Shown here: positions 1 through 8,984 of the stretch, in pieces
Layout: the number at the start of each line of letters is the position of its first letter
Numbering within the stretch: position 1 is the first letter of the stretch
DNA from: Chrysosporum bergii ANA360D
GTDB taxonomy: Bacteria; Cyanobacteriota; Cyanobacteriia; Cyanobacteriales; Nostocaceae
Direction: 5' to 3'
Assembly (NCBI RefSeq): GCF_029891735.1
Contig: NZ_JANQDH010000090.1
Location: forward strand, 1-64,000
Length of the DNA: 64,000 nucleotides
Translations under genes and position numbers: made by a program
The notes under the pieces: generated by a model
The model's database searches: none
Told to the model about the DNA's origin: nothing
What the model saw: only the letters and a program-made list of their open reading frames with translations

Positions 1-6
1 GTCGTT

Positions 7-156
7 CTAGGACGGCTTTTCTAGATTCTGGATATATTTCTTCAGCACCTCAAGTGGCGCACCACCAACAGAATACAGAAAGTAACTAGGACTCCATAAA
101 GCTTGCTCCCCATAGGGTTTAGGAAATCCACCTTGACCGTATCTACGGCTAGACAT
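7..156 (-). pseudogene. IS200/IS605 TnpA transposase remnant (internally deleted)
   Basis: A 49-codon open frame begins MSSRRYG, like the start of IS200-type Y1 transposases, and then jumps to the family's C-terminal signature (LWSPSYF, VGGAPLEVLKKYIQN). The family is normally about 130-150 aa, so roughly 90 residues including the HUH metal-binding motif are missing. The tyrosine of KKYIQN corresponds to the position of the catalytic Tyr. It lies divergent from a tnpB remnant, the usual IS605 arrangement. The protein, if made, cannot transpose. Confidence 0.8.
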
Positions 157-215
157 ACCTTTTAAAACATTAACAATGTATAATCTATCTTAACATACTA
201 ATGTTAGCACAAAGC

Positions 216-692
216 ATGAAAGCTAGATATCAGTAGAGATTTTAGCCGACAGACCAACAGCAACAGAGTTTAGCTAGGTTGTATGGTTGTGTAAGGGTTG
301 TCTGGAATGATGCGCTACATTTCTGCCAGCCATCTGAAAAGCCGCCTGGGTACAACAAAGTCTCAGAGGATGTTAACCCAAGCTAAAAAGTTTGTGAGGC
401 TAAATCTGAGAAACTTCAAAGGGATTTCCGAGTAATTGACAGATGGGAACCTACTAGCCAGATTGGCTCTGGCTGTGGGTATCGTTGGAGCAAGATTGAT
501 TTGTGTGTTCGCTCAGTGTTGTGTTGAAATTGCAATACTCTTGCAGACAGAGATGAGAATGCTGCTAAGAATATAAAAATGGTCGGCATGGGGCATCGGC
601 ACGACTTAAAATGGACAGGGAGTGACTGTAAGACTGTTTCGACAGCGAGTTACTGTGAACTGTCAAGAATCACCGACCTTGAAGGTCGGTGA
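216..692 (+). pseudogene. TnpB (IS200/IS605 accessory nuclease) remnant
   Basis: Translation from the ATG gives MKAR, two in-frame stop codons, then a recognisable TnpB N-terminus (LARLYGCVRVVWNDALHF). Further stops follow, and then the C-terminal region with a zinc-finger-like segment (GSGCGYRW...SVLC) and the RuvC-III motif ADRDENAAKN, ending WTGSDCKT...ELSRI. About 158 codons remain of a usual ~400, so the RuvC-I and RuvC-II regions are gone. At least four in-frame stops are present, and one zinc-finger Cys appears as Gly. This is a decayed partner of the tnpA relic. Confidence 0.82.
670..692 (+). repeat. IS605-type right-end hairpin next to pepP stop
   Basis: Perfect palindrome TCACCGACC / GGTCGGTGA with a TTGAA loop, overlapping the last codons of the tnpB relic. 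Subterminal hairpins of this kind are what TnpA recognises at IS200/IS605 ends. The element appears to end between here and the pepP stop codon at 698-700, so the hairpin may now act as a terminator for pepP. Confidence 0.6.
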
Positions 693-697
693 GTATG

Positions 698-2008
698 TCA
701 ACTTTCCACTTCGGCGACTTCCTTGGCTACCCCAGCAGTTAACACTTCATGACCTGTGGGTGTCACCAAAACATCATCTTCAATGCGAATACCAATACCC
801 ACCCACCGGGGATGAGTTTCTGGTTGGTCTTCTGCTAATTTGGTATCCGGGACAATATAAATCCCTGGTTCCACTGTCAGCACTTGACCTGCTTGCAAAA
901 TTTGCGGTTTGTCTTCACCATATTGGTAAACACCCACATCATGAACATCTAAACCTAACCAATGGCTGGTACGGTGCATATAATAGGGTTTATATTTTTC
1001 TTCTTCAATTAACTTGTCAATTTCCCCAGTCAAAATGCCAAGTTCTACTAACCCTTCAGTAATGACACGCACGGCTGTATGGTGAACTGCTTTAAAAGAA
1101 TTACCAGGTTTAACTTGGGCGATCGCTTGTTTTTGTGCTTCTAAAACAATCTCATATAATACCTTTTGCTCTGGTGTAAACTTACCGCCCACTGGAAAAG
1201 TTCTGGTAATATCAGAGTTATAATAACCATAGGCACAGCCGGCATCAATGAGCAACAATTCCTCATCTTGCATTTGCCGACTATTTTCGATGTAATGCAA
1301 TACACAGGCATTCACTCCAGAAGCCACAATAGAAGGATAAGCAGGGCCCATTCCTCCCCGTAACCTAAAGATATGTTCTATTTCCGCCTGCACTTGGTAC
1401 TCATAACGCCCCGGTGCTGTAAATTCTCTAGCCCGTTGATGTGCTTCCACAGCTATGGCGGCGGCTTGGCGCATTAACTGCAATTCCCCTTCACTTTTAA
1501 CTAATCTCATACTGCTGAGGATGGTTCCCGTGTCTTCAATAGCCACCGGTCCCGTACCACGCTTGGGGTAAGTCCGCAGTAAACTTTGGTAATGTTTGAG
1601 AATGGTGTCATTAAAATTGCCATCTCGTCCTAAATGATAGTAAATGCGATCGGCTTTTTCTAAATACTGGGGTAATTTTTCATCTAATTCGGCTATGGGG
1701 TAGGCTTCATCTGCACCATAGATTTCCTTGGCTGCGTCCACCCCACAAACATAACCAGTCCAAACTTCCTTTTCTCGATCCTTCGGTTGCACAAACAACA
1801 CAAACCGATGTTCTGGATGGTGTGGCGCTAACACCGCTACTGCTTGGGGTTCATTAAACCCAGTTAGATAGAAAAAATCACTATCTTGCCGATAAGTGTA
1901 TTCTACATCATTGTGCATCACTGCCATTGGCGCACTGCGAAAAATAGCAGTTCCATTACCAATTTTTGCCATTAACTGTTGGCGACGCTGCTGATATTCT
2001 GCCTGCAT
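698..2008 (-). CDS. pepP: Xaa-Pro aminopeptidase (M24B)
   Basis: Cytosolic metallopeptidase that removes an N-terminal residue preceding proline. The 436-aa length fits the family. An aminopeptidase P N-terminal domain (about 1-150) is followed by a pita-bread catalytic domain. The dinuclear metal ligands are visible: D255 and D266 (LLLIDAGCAYGYYNSDITRT), H349 (RTSHWLGLDVHD), E380 (TVEPGIY) and E410 (GIRIEDD). It starts at ATG (MQAEYQQRRQQL). It is transcribed alone, away from the next gene. The 3' end directly touches the IS605 relic, so the final residues or stop codon could have been altered by the insertion. Confidence 0.95.
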   Translation of the reverse strand: MQAEYQQRRQQLMAKIGNGTAIFRSAPMAVMHNDVEYTYRQDSDFFYLTGFNEPQAVAVLAPHHPEHRFVLFVQPKDREKEVWTGYVCGVDAAKEIYGADEAYPIAELDEKLPQYLEKADRIYYHLGRDGNFNDTILKHYQSLLRTYPKRGTGPVAIEDTGTILSSMRLVKSEGELQLMRQAAAIAVEAHQRAREFTAPGRYEYQVQAEIEHIFRLRGGMGPAYPSIVASGVNACVLHYIENSRQMQDEELLLIDAGCAYGYYNSDITRTFPVGGKFTPEQKVLYEIVLEAQKQAIAQVKPGNSFKAVHHTAVRVITEGLVELGILTGEIDKLIEEEKYKPYYMHRTSHWLGLDVHDVGVYQYGEDKPQILQAGQVLTVEPGIYIVPDTKLAEDQPETHPRWVGIGIRIEDDVLVTPTGHEVLTAGVAKEVAEVES

Positions 2009-2224
2009 AGTTAATCAATTTGTGATTTTTCAGGATTGTAATTTTAGTATTATTATACACTTTTTAACAATGTGAACCAAGGAAAGTTATCTCTTATTCT
2101 AATATTCAAGTTTGATGACGTTTACAAAAATAATTAATCAAGAAAATGTTTTTAAATTACAGAAACACCCCCAACAAACAAGTTAAAAAATGGATAGCAT
2201 CCATTCATAATAAAAAAATCCCCT

Positions 2225-3463
2225 ATGTTTCCACAGCAAAATTACTCTGGGTTTGAGCAGAGAATCAAGAGTTCATTTGATCAATCTTTGGCAAAATCAG
2301 CGTTTTTATTATCCGATTATTCCACCGAACTAAATCCTACCTTAGCCACCAGTTCTAGTTCCTCACCAGTAAACAATATACCAGCAATTCCCAATTTAAT
2401 TGGCGGGGCAAACCCCAACCCGAATCCTTATCTAACCAGCGCAGCCATAGTTCCTGATTTCAACGGTGACGGTAAAACAGATAAACTTTGGGTGAATTCT
2501 GAAACAGGTGAAATTATTGTTCGCCTCATGGATGGAACCAGCATTATTAAAGAAGCTTCCCTGGGTCGATATGACCTATCATCTATGTCTTACGAAATTG
2601 CCGACTTTAATGCTGATGGTAAAACTGATTTCTTGTTACGGAATCAGTTGACTGGGGAGAATCGTATTGTACTTATGGATGGTACGAGAGTTGCCAATAC
2701 AATTGCACTGGAAACAGTAGACCCAAGTTGGAAAGCTAGTATTGGCGATTTCAATGGCGATCGCAAAACCGATATTTTCTGGCACAATGCTCCAACAGGT
2801 CAAAATGCTATTTGGACAATGGATGGCACCACAGTTATTGATGCTACCGTTGTAGAAACTACAGACACATCATGGACTCACACCATTGTAGATTTTGATG
2901 GCAATGGCAAGAGTGATGTATTCTGGCGGAACACCGAAACAGGGGAAAATAAAGTCTGGTTCATGGACGGGACCAGCAAAACTGAATTTGGCCTACAATC
3001 CCAAGACCCGTCTTGGGACTTTACCCTAGGTGATTTCAACGGTGACTTTAAAACTGATATTCTCTGGCGCAAAGCCGAAACAGGTGAAAACAAAATTTGG
3101 ACAATGAATGGTATTTTCGTCACCGAAGGTAGTCTAGCAACACTAGACTCATCGTGGACATCTTCTATTGGTGACTTCAATGGGGACGGTCAAACTGATA
3201 TCTTTTGGCGTAATCAAGTAACTGGTGAAAACACTGCTTGGTTAATGAATGGCACAACAGTAACTACTGAAGCTTTCCTACCCAGCAATGATTTGTTTTT
3301 AATGCCATCATTAGGTGACTTTAATGGTGATGGTAAAACTGACATCTACTGGCGTGATGCACAAACAAGTACAGATAGAATTTGGTCTATGAATGGCACA
3401 ACAGCAACCGAGTCTTTTGTAGCCGAAGAAAACAGGCTGACCCCAGAGTGGTTGACCGCCTAA
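2225..3463 (+). CDS. FG-GAP/VCBS repeat protein
   Basis: 412 aa. After a Ser/Pro/Asn-rich N-terminus (1-75) with no clear signal peptide there are seven blades, each with a calcium-binding motif of the DFNGDGKTD type (for example PDFNGDGKTD, ADFNADGKTD, GDFNGDRKTD, VDFDGNGKSD, GDFNGDFKTD). Each motif is followed by a W/F..N...TGEN....MDGT strand set. This is the integrin-like beta-propeller repeat of cyanobacterial extracellular proteins. The role is unknown; calcium binding and secretion by a non-classical route are inferences. It is monocistronic and ends at a strong terminator hairpin. Confidence 0.85.
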   Translation: MFPQQNYSGFEQRIKSSFDQSLAKSAFLLSDYSTELNPTLATSSSSSPVNNIPAIPNLIGGANPNPNPYLTSAAIVPDFNGDGKTDKLWVNSETGEIIVRLMDGTSIIKEASLGRYDLSSMSYEIADFNADGKTDFLLRNQLTGENRIVLMDGTRVANTIALETVDPSWKASIGDFNGDRKTDIFWHNAPTGQNAIWTMDGTTVIDATVVETTDTSWTHTIVDFDGNGKSDVFWRNTETGENKVWFMDGTSKTEFGLQSQDPSWDFTLGDFNGDFKTDILWRKAETGENKIWTMNGIFVTEGSLATLDSSWTSSIGDFNGDGQTDIFWRNQVTGENTAWLMNGTTVTTEAFLPSNDLFLMPSLGDFNGDGKTDIYWRDAQTSTDRIWSMNGTTATESFVAEENRLTPEWLTA

Positions 3464-3503
3464 AACTCACTTGGCGGCTATTTTCTTGGTTGATAAAATA
3501 ATG

Positions 3504-3532
3504 ACTTTGAACTGAAGTTCAAAGTTTTTTTT
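3504..3532 (+). terminator. Rho-independent terminator of the FG-GAP gene
   Basis: Perfect 10-bp stem ACTTTGAACT / AGTTCAAAGT with a GA loop, followed by a run of T that overlaps the stop codon (3531-3533) of the convergent hydrolase gene. Confidence 0.85.
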
Positions 3533-4301
3533 ATGAAAATTTGTAACTGAAAAGCTGAATTTCTTGATTGTCCGGGAGACTTTTAGAGGTAATAGTGATA
3601 CTATCACTGTTACTACGACGTACTGTTACACCGGACATCAAATTTAAAAATTCATCCACTGGCGAAATATCACATATAGCACCATCAGCAGCTTGTGTAC
3701 GGTAATGGGTGGGAATCACCAATTTAGGATTTAACAGCCTAGCTAACTGTTGAGCCTCTTGGGCATTATAGGCCTTATCACTGCCCCCCACTGGGATTAA
3801 CACCACATCGGGACGACCCATGAGAATTCTTTGCTCACTGTTAATCTGTCCGGCTGCTCCTCCTAAATGTAAAATGTTAATTCCCCCTTGCTGCCAACTC
3901 CAAGCCGTATTCATGCCAAACTGCTTACCACCTTTGCGATCGTGATCTATGGCAATTCCTTGTAACTTAATACCTTTAAACTCGTAAGCCCCTGGTGCAT
4001 ACACTAGCTTAGGATTTCCTGTGAGTCCATCTACTGCACCTTCATCTAGTAATTGACTGCTAATCATGACTAAATCTGCTGCCACTTTTGGCGGACGATA
4101 ACCAGCCGTACAGCCAAGGGTCTGAAATGGATTAACTAGAATCCTCACCCCCCCACTAGTGAATAGAAAGCAAGTATGACCCAACCACTGAACTGATAAA
4201 TTGCTAGATTGCGCCTCAGCCTTTATAGGGGAACCCAAATTAGTAACTACTGCTGTGACTAACCCCGCCCCAACATAGCCGATCAATTCTCGTCGTTTCA
4301 T
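3531..4301 (-). CDS. Metallo-beta-lactamase-fold hydrolase, exported
   Basis: 256 aa with an N-terminal export signal containing paired arginines (MKRRELIGYVGAGLVTAVV...AEAQ), Tat-like. The body resembles UlaG/YtnP-type MBL-fold hydrolases: WLGHTCF, IDHDRKGGKQFG, ILHLGGA, VVLIPVGG, VIPTHYRT. The substrate is unknown. Homologues are conserved in cyanobacteria. It is the last gene of a minus-strand run and begins 11 bp after the trpG/pabA stop, so co-transcription is likely. Confidence 0.8.
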   Translation of the reverse strand: MKRRELIGYVGAGLVTAVVTNLGSPIKAEAQSSNLSVQWLGHTCFLFTSGGVRILVNPFQTLGCTAGYRPPKVAADLVMISSQLLDEGAVDGLTGNPKLVYAPGAYEFKGIKLQGIAIDHDRKGGKQFGMNTAWSWQQGGINILHLGGAAGQINSEQRILMGRPDVVLIPVGGSDKAYNAQEAQQLARLLNPKLVIPTHYRTQAADGAICDISPVDEFLNLMSGVTVRRSNSDSITITSKSLPDNQEIQLFSYKFS

Positions 4302-4312
4302 TAATCACTCTC

Positions 4313-4903
4313 TTAACTGTATTGTTCTAGAAAGTTTCGTAATAACTGCTTCCCTGAAGATGTCAGCACACTTTCTGGGTGAAACTGGACACCCTCAATG
4401 TGAGGATAGTTCCTGTGCCGCACTCCCATAATAGTACCATCTTCAATCCAGGCAGTGATTTCTAATACTTCTGGGCAGGTGTCACGATCAATGACTAAAC
4501 TATGATATCTAGTGGCCACCATAGGATTTTCTAATCCCCGGAAAACACCTACCCCAGTGTGGGAAACCTGAGAAGTTTTACCGTGCATCAAATCCCTAGC
4601 GGAAACGATTTTACCCCCAAAAACTTGACCAATACTTTGATGCCCCAAACAGACACCTAAAATTGGTAGGTTTTTGCCTAGTTGTTTAATCACATCTTGG
4701 GAAACGCCGGCATTTTCTGGACGACCAGGACCGGGAGAAATGACTACCAGATCAGGATTTAAGTCGCGAATTTCTTCTACTGTTATTTTGTCGTTACGAA
4801 AAACCTGAATATCTGATGCCACAGGAAACTCCGCTGCTAGTTCTCCTAAATACTGCACCAAATTGTATGTAAAACTATCATAATTATCAATGACTATGAT
4901 CAA
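4313..4903 (-). CDS. trpG: Anthranilate/aminodeoxychorismate synthase glutamine amidotransferase subunit
   Basis: Class I glutamine amidotransferase that supplies ammonia to anthranilate synthase (tryptophan) and/or aminodeoxychorismate synthase (folate). The nucleophile is C85 in GVCLGHQS, and the other triad members are H175 and E177 in FHPES. The oxyanion region SPGPGRP is present. The 196-aa length is typical. The start is a TTG giving MIIVIDNYDSFTYN, the conserved family N-terminus. No in-frame ATG precedes it, and AGGAG lies about 10 nt upstream. Sequence alone does not decide between trpG and pabA; many cyanobacteria use one amphibolic subunit. Confidence 0.9.
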   Translation of the reverse strand: MIIVIDNYDSFTYNLVQYLGELAAEFPVASDIQVFRNDKITVEEIRDLNPDLVVISPGPGRPENAGVSQDVIKQLGKNLPILGVCLGHQSIGQVFGGKIVSARDLMHGKTSQVSHTGVGVFRGLENPMVATRYHSLVIDRDTCPEVLEITAWIEDGTIMGVRHRNYPHIEGVQFHPESVLTSSGKQLLRNFLEQYS

Positions 4904-5003
4904 AGCCCATGACTCCTGGTTTTTGTTACTCCTACCTATTGCTAATCAAAGCTGATATGAACACCACATATCAAATATTATCAGACTTGGATCATCAGCC
5001 CAC

Positions 5004-5459
5004 CTAGAAATTGGACATAATTAAAATTACCAGAGGCGGCAGCAAGAGGGTAGCCCCAACCACCACAGCCACAAAGGCAGAAACCAGCACAGCACCGGCT
5101 GCGCAATCTTTAGCAATTTTTGCCAACTCATGGTAACTCTGCTTGACTGTTAAGTCTACAAGGGACTCAATAGCAGTATTGAGTAACTCCAATGCCAACA
5201 CTAAACCACAGGTTATGGCAATAACAGCAATTTCTACTCCTTGCAGATGCAAGAAAATACTTAAGCCAATGGCTAAGGCGCAGAAACTTAAATGAATGCG
5301 AAAGTTACGTTGAGTATAAAAACTGTAGGTGATTCCAGCCCAGGCATATTTAAAGCTAATAAATAAATTAGAGGCAACTTTCCAGGACAGTTCCCGTTCC
5401 CTAGTGATCAAGGGTGCTAGAGAGTTTGGTGTGGGTGGAGGAGAGACTTGTTGGGACAT
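5004..5459 (-). CDS. dgkA: Diacylglycerol/undecaprenol kinase
   Basis: Small integral membrane kinase of the DgkA family, which phosphorylates diacylglycerol or undecaprenol to recycle lipid carrier. Three hydrophobic helices and the family signature ALELLNTAIESLVDL are visible, with the acidic residues that bind Mg-ATP. I chose the ATG that gives MSQQVSPPPTPN (151 aa); an in-frame GTG at 5525 would add 22 residues that look unlike homologues. It lies between ybeY and trpG/pabA on the same strand, a recurrent cyanobacterial order. Confidence 0.9.
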   Translation of the reverse strand: MSQQVSPPPTPNSLAPLITRERELSWKVASNLFISFKYAWAGITYSFYTQRNFRIHLSFCALAIGLSIFLHLQGVEIAVIAITCGLVLALELLNTAIESLVDLTVKQSYHELAKIAKDCAAGAVLVSAFVAVVVGATLLLPPLVILIMSNF

Positions 5460-5587
5460 AAGCCTAAAAACAGAATAATAAATTAATTGCGAAAAAATTT
5501 CACTAATGTTAACATTTTTATTCACGTAATCAATTTTGAGGCAATTTTCTACAGAAGTATTTTAAACATTGACTGACATAAACAAGT

Positions 5588-6115
5588 TTAAGTTTCTATG
5601 TCCATGTCAATACTGATTAATTTCAGTAATTGTACTTGCTGTTGTAGCATTGCCCTTAACTGTTCTTCATCTGGATGATCCCAACCCAACAGATGCAGTA
5701 GCCCGTGAGTAGCCAACCAAGCTAACTCCGTTGACAAACTATGCTCCTGCCGTTGAGCTTGACGTTGAGCCGTATTTACGGAAATCACAATATCACCTAG
5801 ATACAGATGATCAGCTTGCATTTCCGGACTTTGAGGAAAATCTACCTCCAATGCTGCAAAAGACAAAACATCTGTGGGTTTGTCTTGATGACGATATTGA
5901 GCATTTAAAGCCTGAATTTCTGCGTCATCTGTCAAACGCAGCGCTATTTCATAACTTACCGCTGGAGGCAGATAGGACTGTAGACTTTCCAACCACCGCT
6001 CAAACCAATCTTGCCAAGTTTCCCCAGTAATTCGAGTATCGTACTCTCCAAAGTCCATGGCTGCTGTTGAAGAGGATTCATCAAACAAATCCTGGACATC
6101 TAGTTCAAGTTGCAC
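5588..6115 (-). CDS. ybeY: Endoribonuclease YbeY (rRNA maturation factor)
   Basis: Single-strand-specific, zinc-dependent endoribonuclease that takes part in 16S rRNA 3'-end maturation and ribosome quality control. The zinc-binding signature is seen as [11 protein letters not shown] near the C-terminus, and the core motif [11 protein letters not shown] is also present. 175 aa. The start is a GTG ([11 protein letters not shown]), which matches the family N-terminus. It is followed 62 nt before the GTG alternative, or 128 nt before the ATG, by dgkA. Confidence 0.93.
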   Translation of the reverse strand: MQLELDVQDLFDESSSTAAMDFGEYDTRITGETWQDWFERWLESLQSYLPPAVSYEIALRLTDDAEIQALNAQYRHQDKPTDVLSFAALEVDFPQSPEMQADHLYLGDIVISVNTAQRQAQRQEHSLSTELAWLATHGLLHLLGWDHPDEEQLRAMLQQQVQLLKLISIDMDIET

Positions 6116-6246
6116 CAGCTATAAACTCTCCTCAAAGCTTGCAATTTTGGTGTGTTGTTAGGTATTTGGACAAAATTAAATTCACTCCTTGAGAGAGGGA
6201 ACAGGTAACAGAAAAATCAGTTGTGTAATTCATTTGGTCCCATTAC

Positions 6247-6399
6247 TTAGCGAGTTAGGTAAGCCAGACCCACGAAAACAGCTAAAAGCCCGATAGTTGT
6301 CAGGGCAAAATGTTTCATGGAAGTACCTCCCTTACGCACCATGTTTCGCATGGCCAGTTTTACATAGCTAGGTTTAGGTTCCGTTGGTGAGTTGCTCAT
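6247..6399 (-). CDS. DUF3285 small membrane protein (50 aa)
   Basis: Short gene reading MSNSPTEPKPSYVKLAMRNM, then VRKGGTSMKHF and a C-terminal hydrophobic helix ALTTIGLLAVFVGLAYLTR. This is a cyanobacterial single-pass family I recognise as DUF3285; the function is not known. It lies between prfB and ybeY on the same strand, consistent with a conserved neighbourhood. The AAGGGAGG inside the gene could drive an internal start at the second half, but the full-length ATG version matches the family. Confidence 0.85.
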   Translation of the reverse strand: MSNSPTEPKPSYVKLAMRNMVRKGGTSMKHFALTTIGLLAVFVGLAYLTR

Positions 6400-6458
6400 A
6401 AAAATTTGATGACAAGAGTTATATATAACTGTAACAGTTGACCAACGGAATGGGGTTA

Positions 6459-6526
6459 GAAGCTCCTGCTTCTAGGAGGGCTTTTTTTTGGTTTCTATAG
6501 CTTGCCATTTTTGATTTACCAACATA
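6459..6526 (+). repeat. Dispersed repeat, left copy (inverted partner at 9264)
   Basis: 68 bp downstream of prfB. The 48-bp core 6479-6526 is the reverse complement of 9264-9311 with one mismatch; the outer ~20 bp are diverged but still alignable. The outer part forms a small hairpin (AGAAGC TCCT GCTTCT), and the T8 tract follows. It may be an IS605-type solo end or terminator-like repeat. Confidence 0.75.
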
Positions 6527-6566
6527 TAAAGCTTGCTCGCCTTCCAAGACGAACATTTACATTTGT

Positions 6567-7689
6567 TTAAACAGGAGTGTCTTGTAGTAGCTGGTTTTCC
6601 TGTCGTAGATAGGCTTGAATAAACAAATCCAGGTCGCCATCCATAACATCACTGATGGCAGTTGTTTCCACGTTTGTACGTAAGTCCTTAACCATTTGGT
6701 AAGGGTGAAACACATAGTTACGAATTTGATTCCCCCAAGAAGCTTCCACCATATCGCCTCTAATTTCGGCGATTTCTTGGGCCCGTTGTTCTCTGGCAAT
6801 AACTAACAGTTTAGCTTTCAGACGGGCTAGGGCTTTTTCTTTGTTTTGTAACTGAGAGCGTTCCTCCGTACAACGTACGGCAATACCAGTAGGTAAGTGA
6901 ACAATTCGCACTGCTGTTTCTACTTTGTTCACATTCTGCCCACCTTTACCACCAGCCCTGGATGTAGTAACTTCTAAATCCTTTTCGGGAATGTCTAGTT
7001 GTACTGTGTGATCTAACTGGGGCATAATTTCCACCCCAGCAAAACTGGTTTGTCGCTTGCCGTTAGCATTAAAAGGTGAAATGCGTACTAAGCGATGTGT
7101 GCCTGTTTCTGAGCGCAAATAACCATAGGCGTAGCGACCAGTAATTTCCAGGGTTGCTGATTTAATGCCAGCTTCATCACCTTCTGATTCTTCAGTTAAA
7201 TTAACTTTGTATCCGTGTTGTTCTGCCCAACGGGTGTACATCCGCATTAGCATGAAAGCCCAGTCTTGGGCATCTGTACCACCAGCACCAGCATTAATTG
7301 TTAACACCGCCCCTTGATCATCATATGGTCCAGAAAGTAACTGTTGTAATTCCCACTGGTCTAGTTGACGATTAAGCTGATTAATTGTATGCTCTGCCTC
7401 TTGTAACAGTGCTGCGTCGGTTTCTAACTCCAATAGCTCAACCACTGCTTTGGTATCTTCCAGACTAAAACACCACTGCTCATGTTGCTGCACTTGGGCT
7501 TTGAGTTCATTAAGTTCTTGCAGAGTGTTTTGTGCTTGGGTTTGGTCGTTCCAAAATTCCGGCTGTGCTGCTATTTGTTCTAAATCTTGAATTTTCGCAC
7601 TCAGTGCTGGTATGTCAAAGATAGTCCTGGGCTTTACCCAGACGATCGGACAACATCTCAATTTCCCGTTTGATTTCCAATACTTCCAT
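6567..7689 (-). CDS. prfB: Peptide chain release factor 2, with +1 programmed frameshift
   Basis: RF2 releases peptides at UGA and UAA. The gene begins at ATG 7689 and reads 24 codons ([14 protein letters not shown]...KAQDYL) to an in-frame TGA at 7617-7615. This lies in the classic slippery context CTT-TGA-C. A +1 shift there continues as [15 protein letters not shown] to the stop at 6567, giving about 373 aa. The RF2 tripeptide SPF ([10 protein letters not shown]) and the catalytic GGQ ([12 protein letters not shown]) are present. The frameshift is the known autoregulatory switch: low RF2 favours slippage. Confidence 0.95.
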
Positions 7690-8074
7690 ACTGCTTGCTA
7701 AACAAGGTCAATTACATAGATATAGTATACAACTCTGATTCTTTCTCCTGCCACAGAAAAATTCTGATTACCATGAAACCACGTATAATATTTTTACGTC
7801 AGTTTAATACTAGGCTGGCTTACGTATAAATATCAATACTATCATAAATTACCTAAGCAGAAATAGCTAGTTCTTTAAATAAAATCAATGCTCACCTGTA
7901 ACCACGGAAATTTATGCGTAAAAGTACTTAATACGTAAGTAAGTCTTTTCGTAATTTCAGTAAAATGACTATGGTTTATTCAGCCTCGACTAGGGAAAAT
8001 GATGAGAGATTTGCAGGCAATATACGCAACTCCGTTGTTTGAAAAAACAAGAGTTATAGAAAAGGAAATTTTAT
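7690..8074. other. Intergenic region between prfB and sigF
   Basis: 385 bp between divergent genes. No ORF or RNA gene is seen. It is AT-rich and carries several copies of an ACGTA-containing motif (near 7784, 7797, 7821 and 7932), which could be regulator sites or chance. A good ribosome binding site (AAAGGAAATT) precedes sigF. Confidence 0.5.
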
Positions 8075-8860
8075 ATGGCAAAAAGTCATTCCTCTAGGGG
8101 AACTAACGGTGTGGAGTTATTACACTTGTACCACCAAAATCCTTCTATTCAACTACGTAATCAACTGGTACAGTTACATACTGGCTTAGTCAGAAAGATA
8201 GCTCATAAATTCAGCCATCAATGTCATGAACCTTATGAAGATTTAGAACAAATCGGTTATTTTGGTTTAATTAGGGCAATTGAACGCTTCGACCCCAGCC
8301 ACGGATATGCGTTTAGTTCCTTTGCAGTGCCATACATTCGAGGTGAGATGCTGCACTTTTTACGCGATCGCAGCACTTTATTAAAAATACCCCGTCGTTG
8401 GCAAGAACTCTACAACGAAGGACAAAAAGTCCGTAAACAATTATCGGTTTCTCTGGGTCGCACCCCCAAAGATATAGAAATTGCCGAACATCTGGAAGTC
8501 TCACTGCAAGAATGGCAAGAAACTAAGTTAGCAGCCCAAAACCGTATGCCTTTGAGCTTGGATGCTACCGTAGTCAATTACACTGATTGCCAAATAACCC
8601 TTGGTGAGGCGCTTCCCTGTCCTCGTTCTACTCTCCTTCAACAACAAGATGAAGAACGACAACAACTTCAAGGGGCAATCAATATGTTAGAAGAAAAGCC
8701 GCGGATAGCAGTAGAAATGGTATTTTTAAAAGAAATTTCTCGCAAAGATGCTGCCAAAAATATCGGCACCAGCCCTATGACAGTAACAAGATATTTACAA
8801 AAAGGCATACGGGATTTGATCACTTATTTACAACCACAAGCATTGCCCACAGGGTCTTAA
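8075..8860 (+). CDS. sigF: SigF-like group 3 sigma factor (sigma-28 type)
   Basis: 261 aa. Region 2 is clear (RNQLVQLHTGLVRKIAHKF, EDLEQIGYFGLIRAIERFDP, FSSFAVPYIRGEMLHFLRDR), region 3 covers PRRWQELYNEGQKVRKQL, and a region 4 helix-turn-helix lies at the C-terminus (EISRKDAAKNIGTSPMTVTRY). There is no group 1/2 region 1. It most resembles cyanobacterial SigF, which in other species drives type IV pilus and motility genes. The call is by family resemblance; the target genes here are not known. It is monocistronic, with a hairpin 25 bp downstream. Confidence 0.85.
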   Translation: MAKSHSSRGTNGVELLHLYHQNPSIQLRNQLVQLHTGLVRKIAHKFSHQCHEPYEDLEQIGYFGLIRAIERFDPSHGYAFSSFAVPYIRGEMLHFLRDRSTLLKIPRRWQELYNEGQKVRKQLSVSLGRTPKDIEIAEHLEVSLQEWQETKLAAQNRMPLSLDATVVNYTDCQITLGEALPCPRSTLLQQQDEERQQLQGAINMLEEKPRIAVEMVFLKEISRKDAAKNIGTSPMTVTRYLQKGIRDLITYLQPQALPTGS

Positions 8861-8884
8861 AGAAAATAAGAGTATGTTTGATGG

Positions 8885-8903
8885 GGAGAAACCCGGTTTC
8901 TCC
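8885..8903 (+). repeat. Palindromic hairpin downstream of sigF
   Basis: GGAGAAACC-C-GGTTTCTCC, a near-perfect 9-bp stem 25 bp after the sigF stop, without a T tract. The GAAACCCGGTTTC core is a common dispersed cyanobacterial palindrome. It may protect the 3' end of the mRNA. Confidence 0.55.
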
Positions 8904-8984
8904 AACAACCGAGTTTCTCAGTTGGTACTTATTCCACACATATTTGATTAGTTATGCCAAATTTATCCGGGGTAGTTCTTAATA

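Noticed and set aside
622-1062. 146-codon plus-strand frame from the IS relic into pepP
   Set aside because: Most of it is antisense to the clearly coding pepP, and its translation has no domain or composition typical of a protein.
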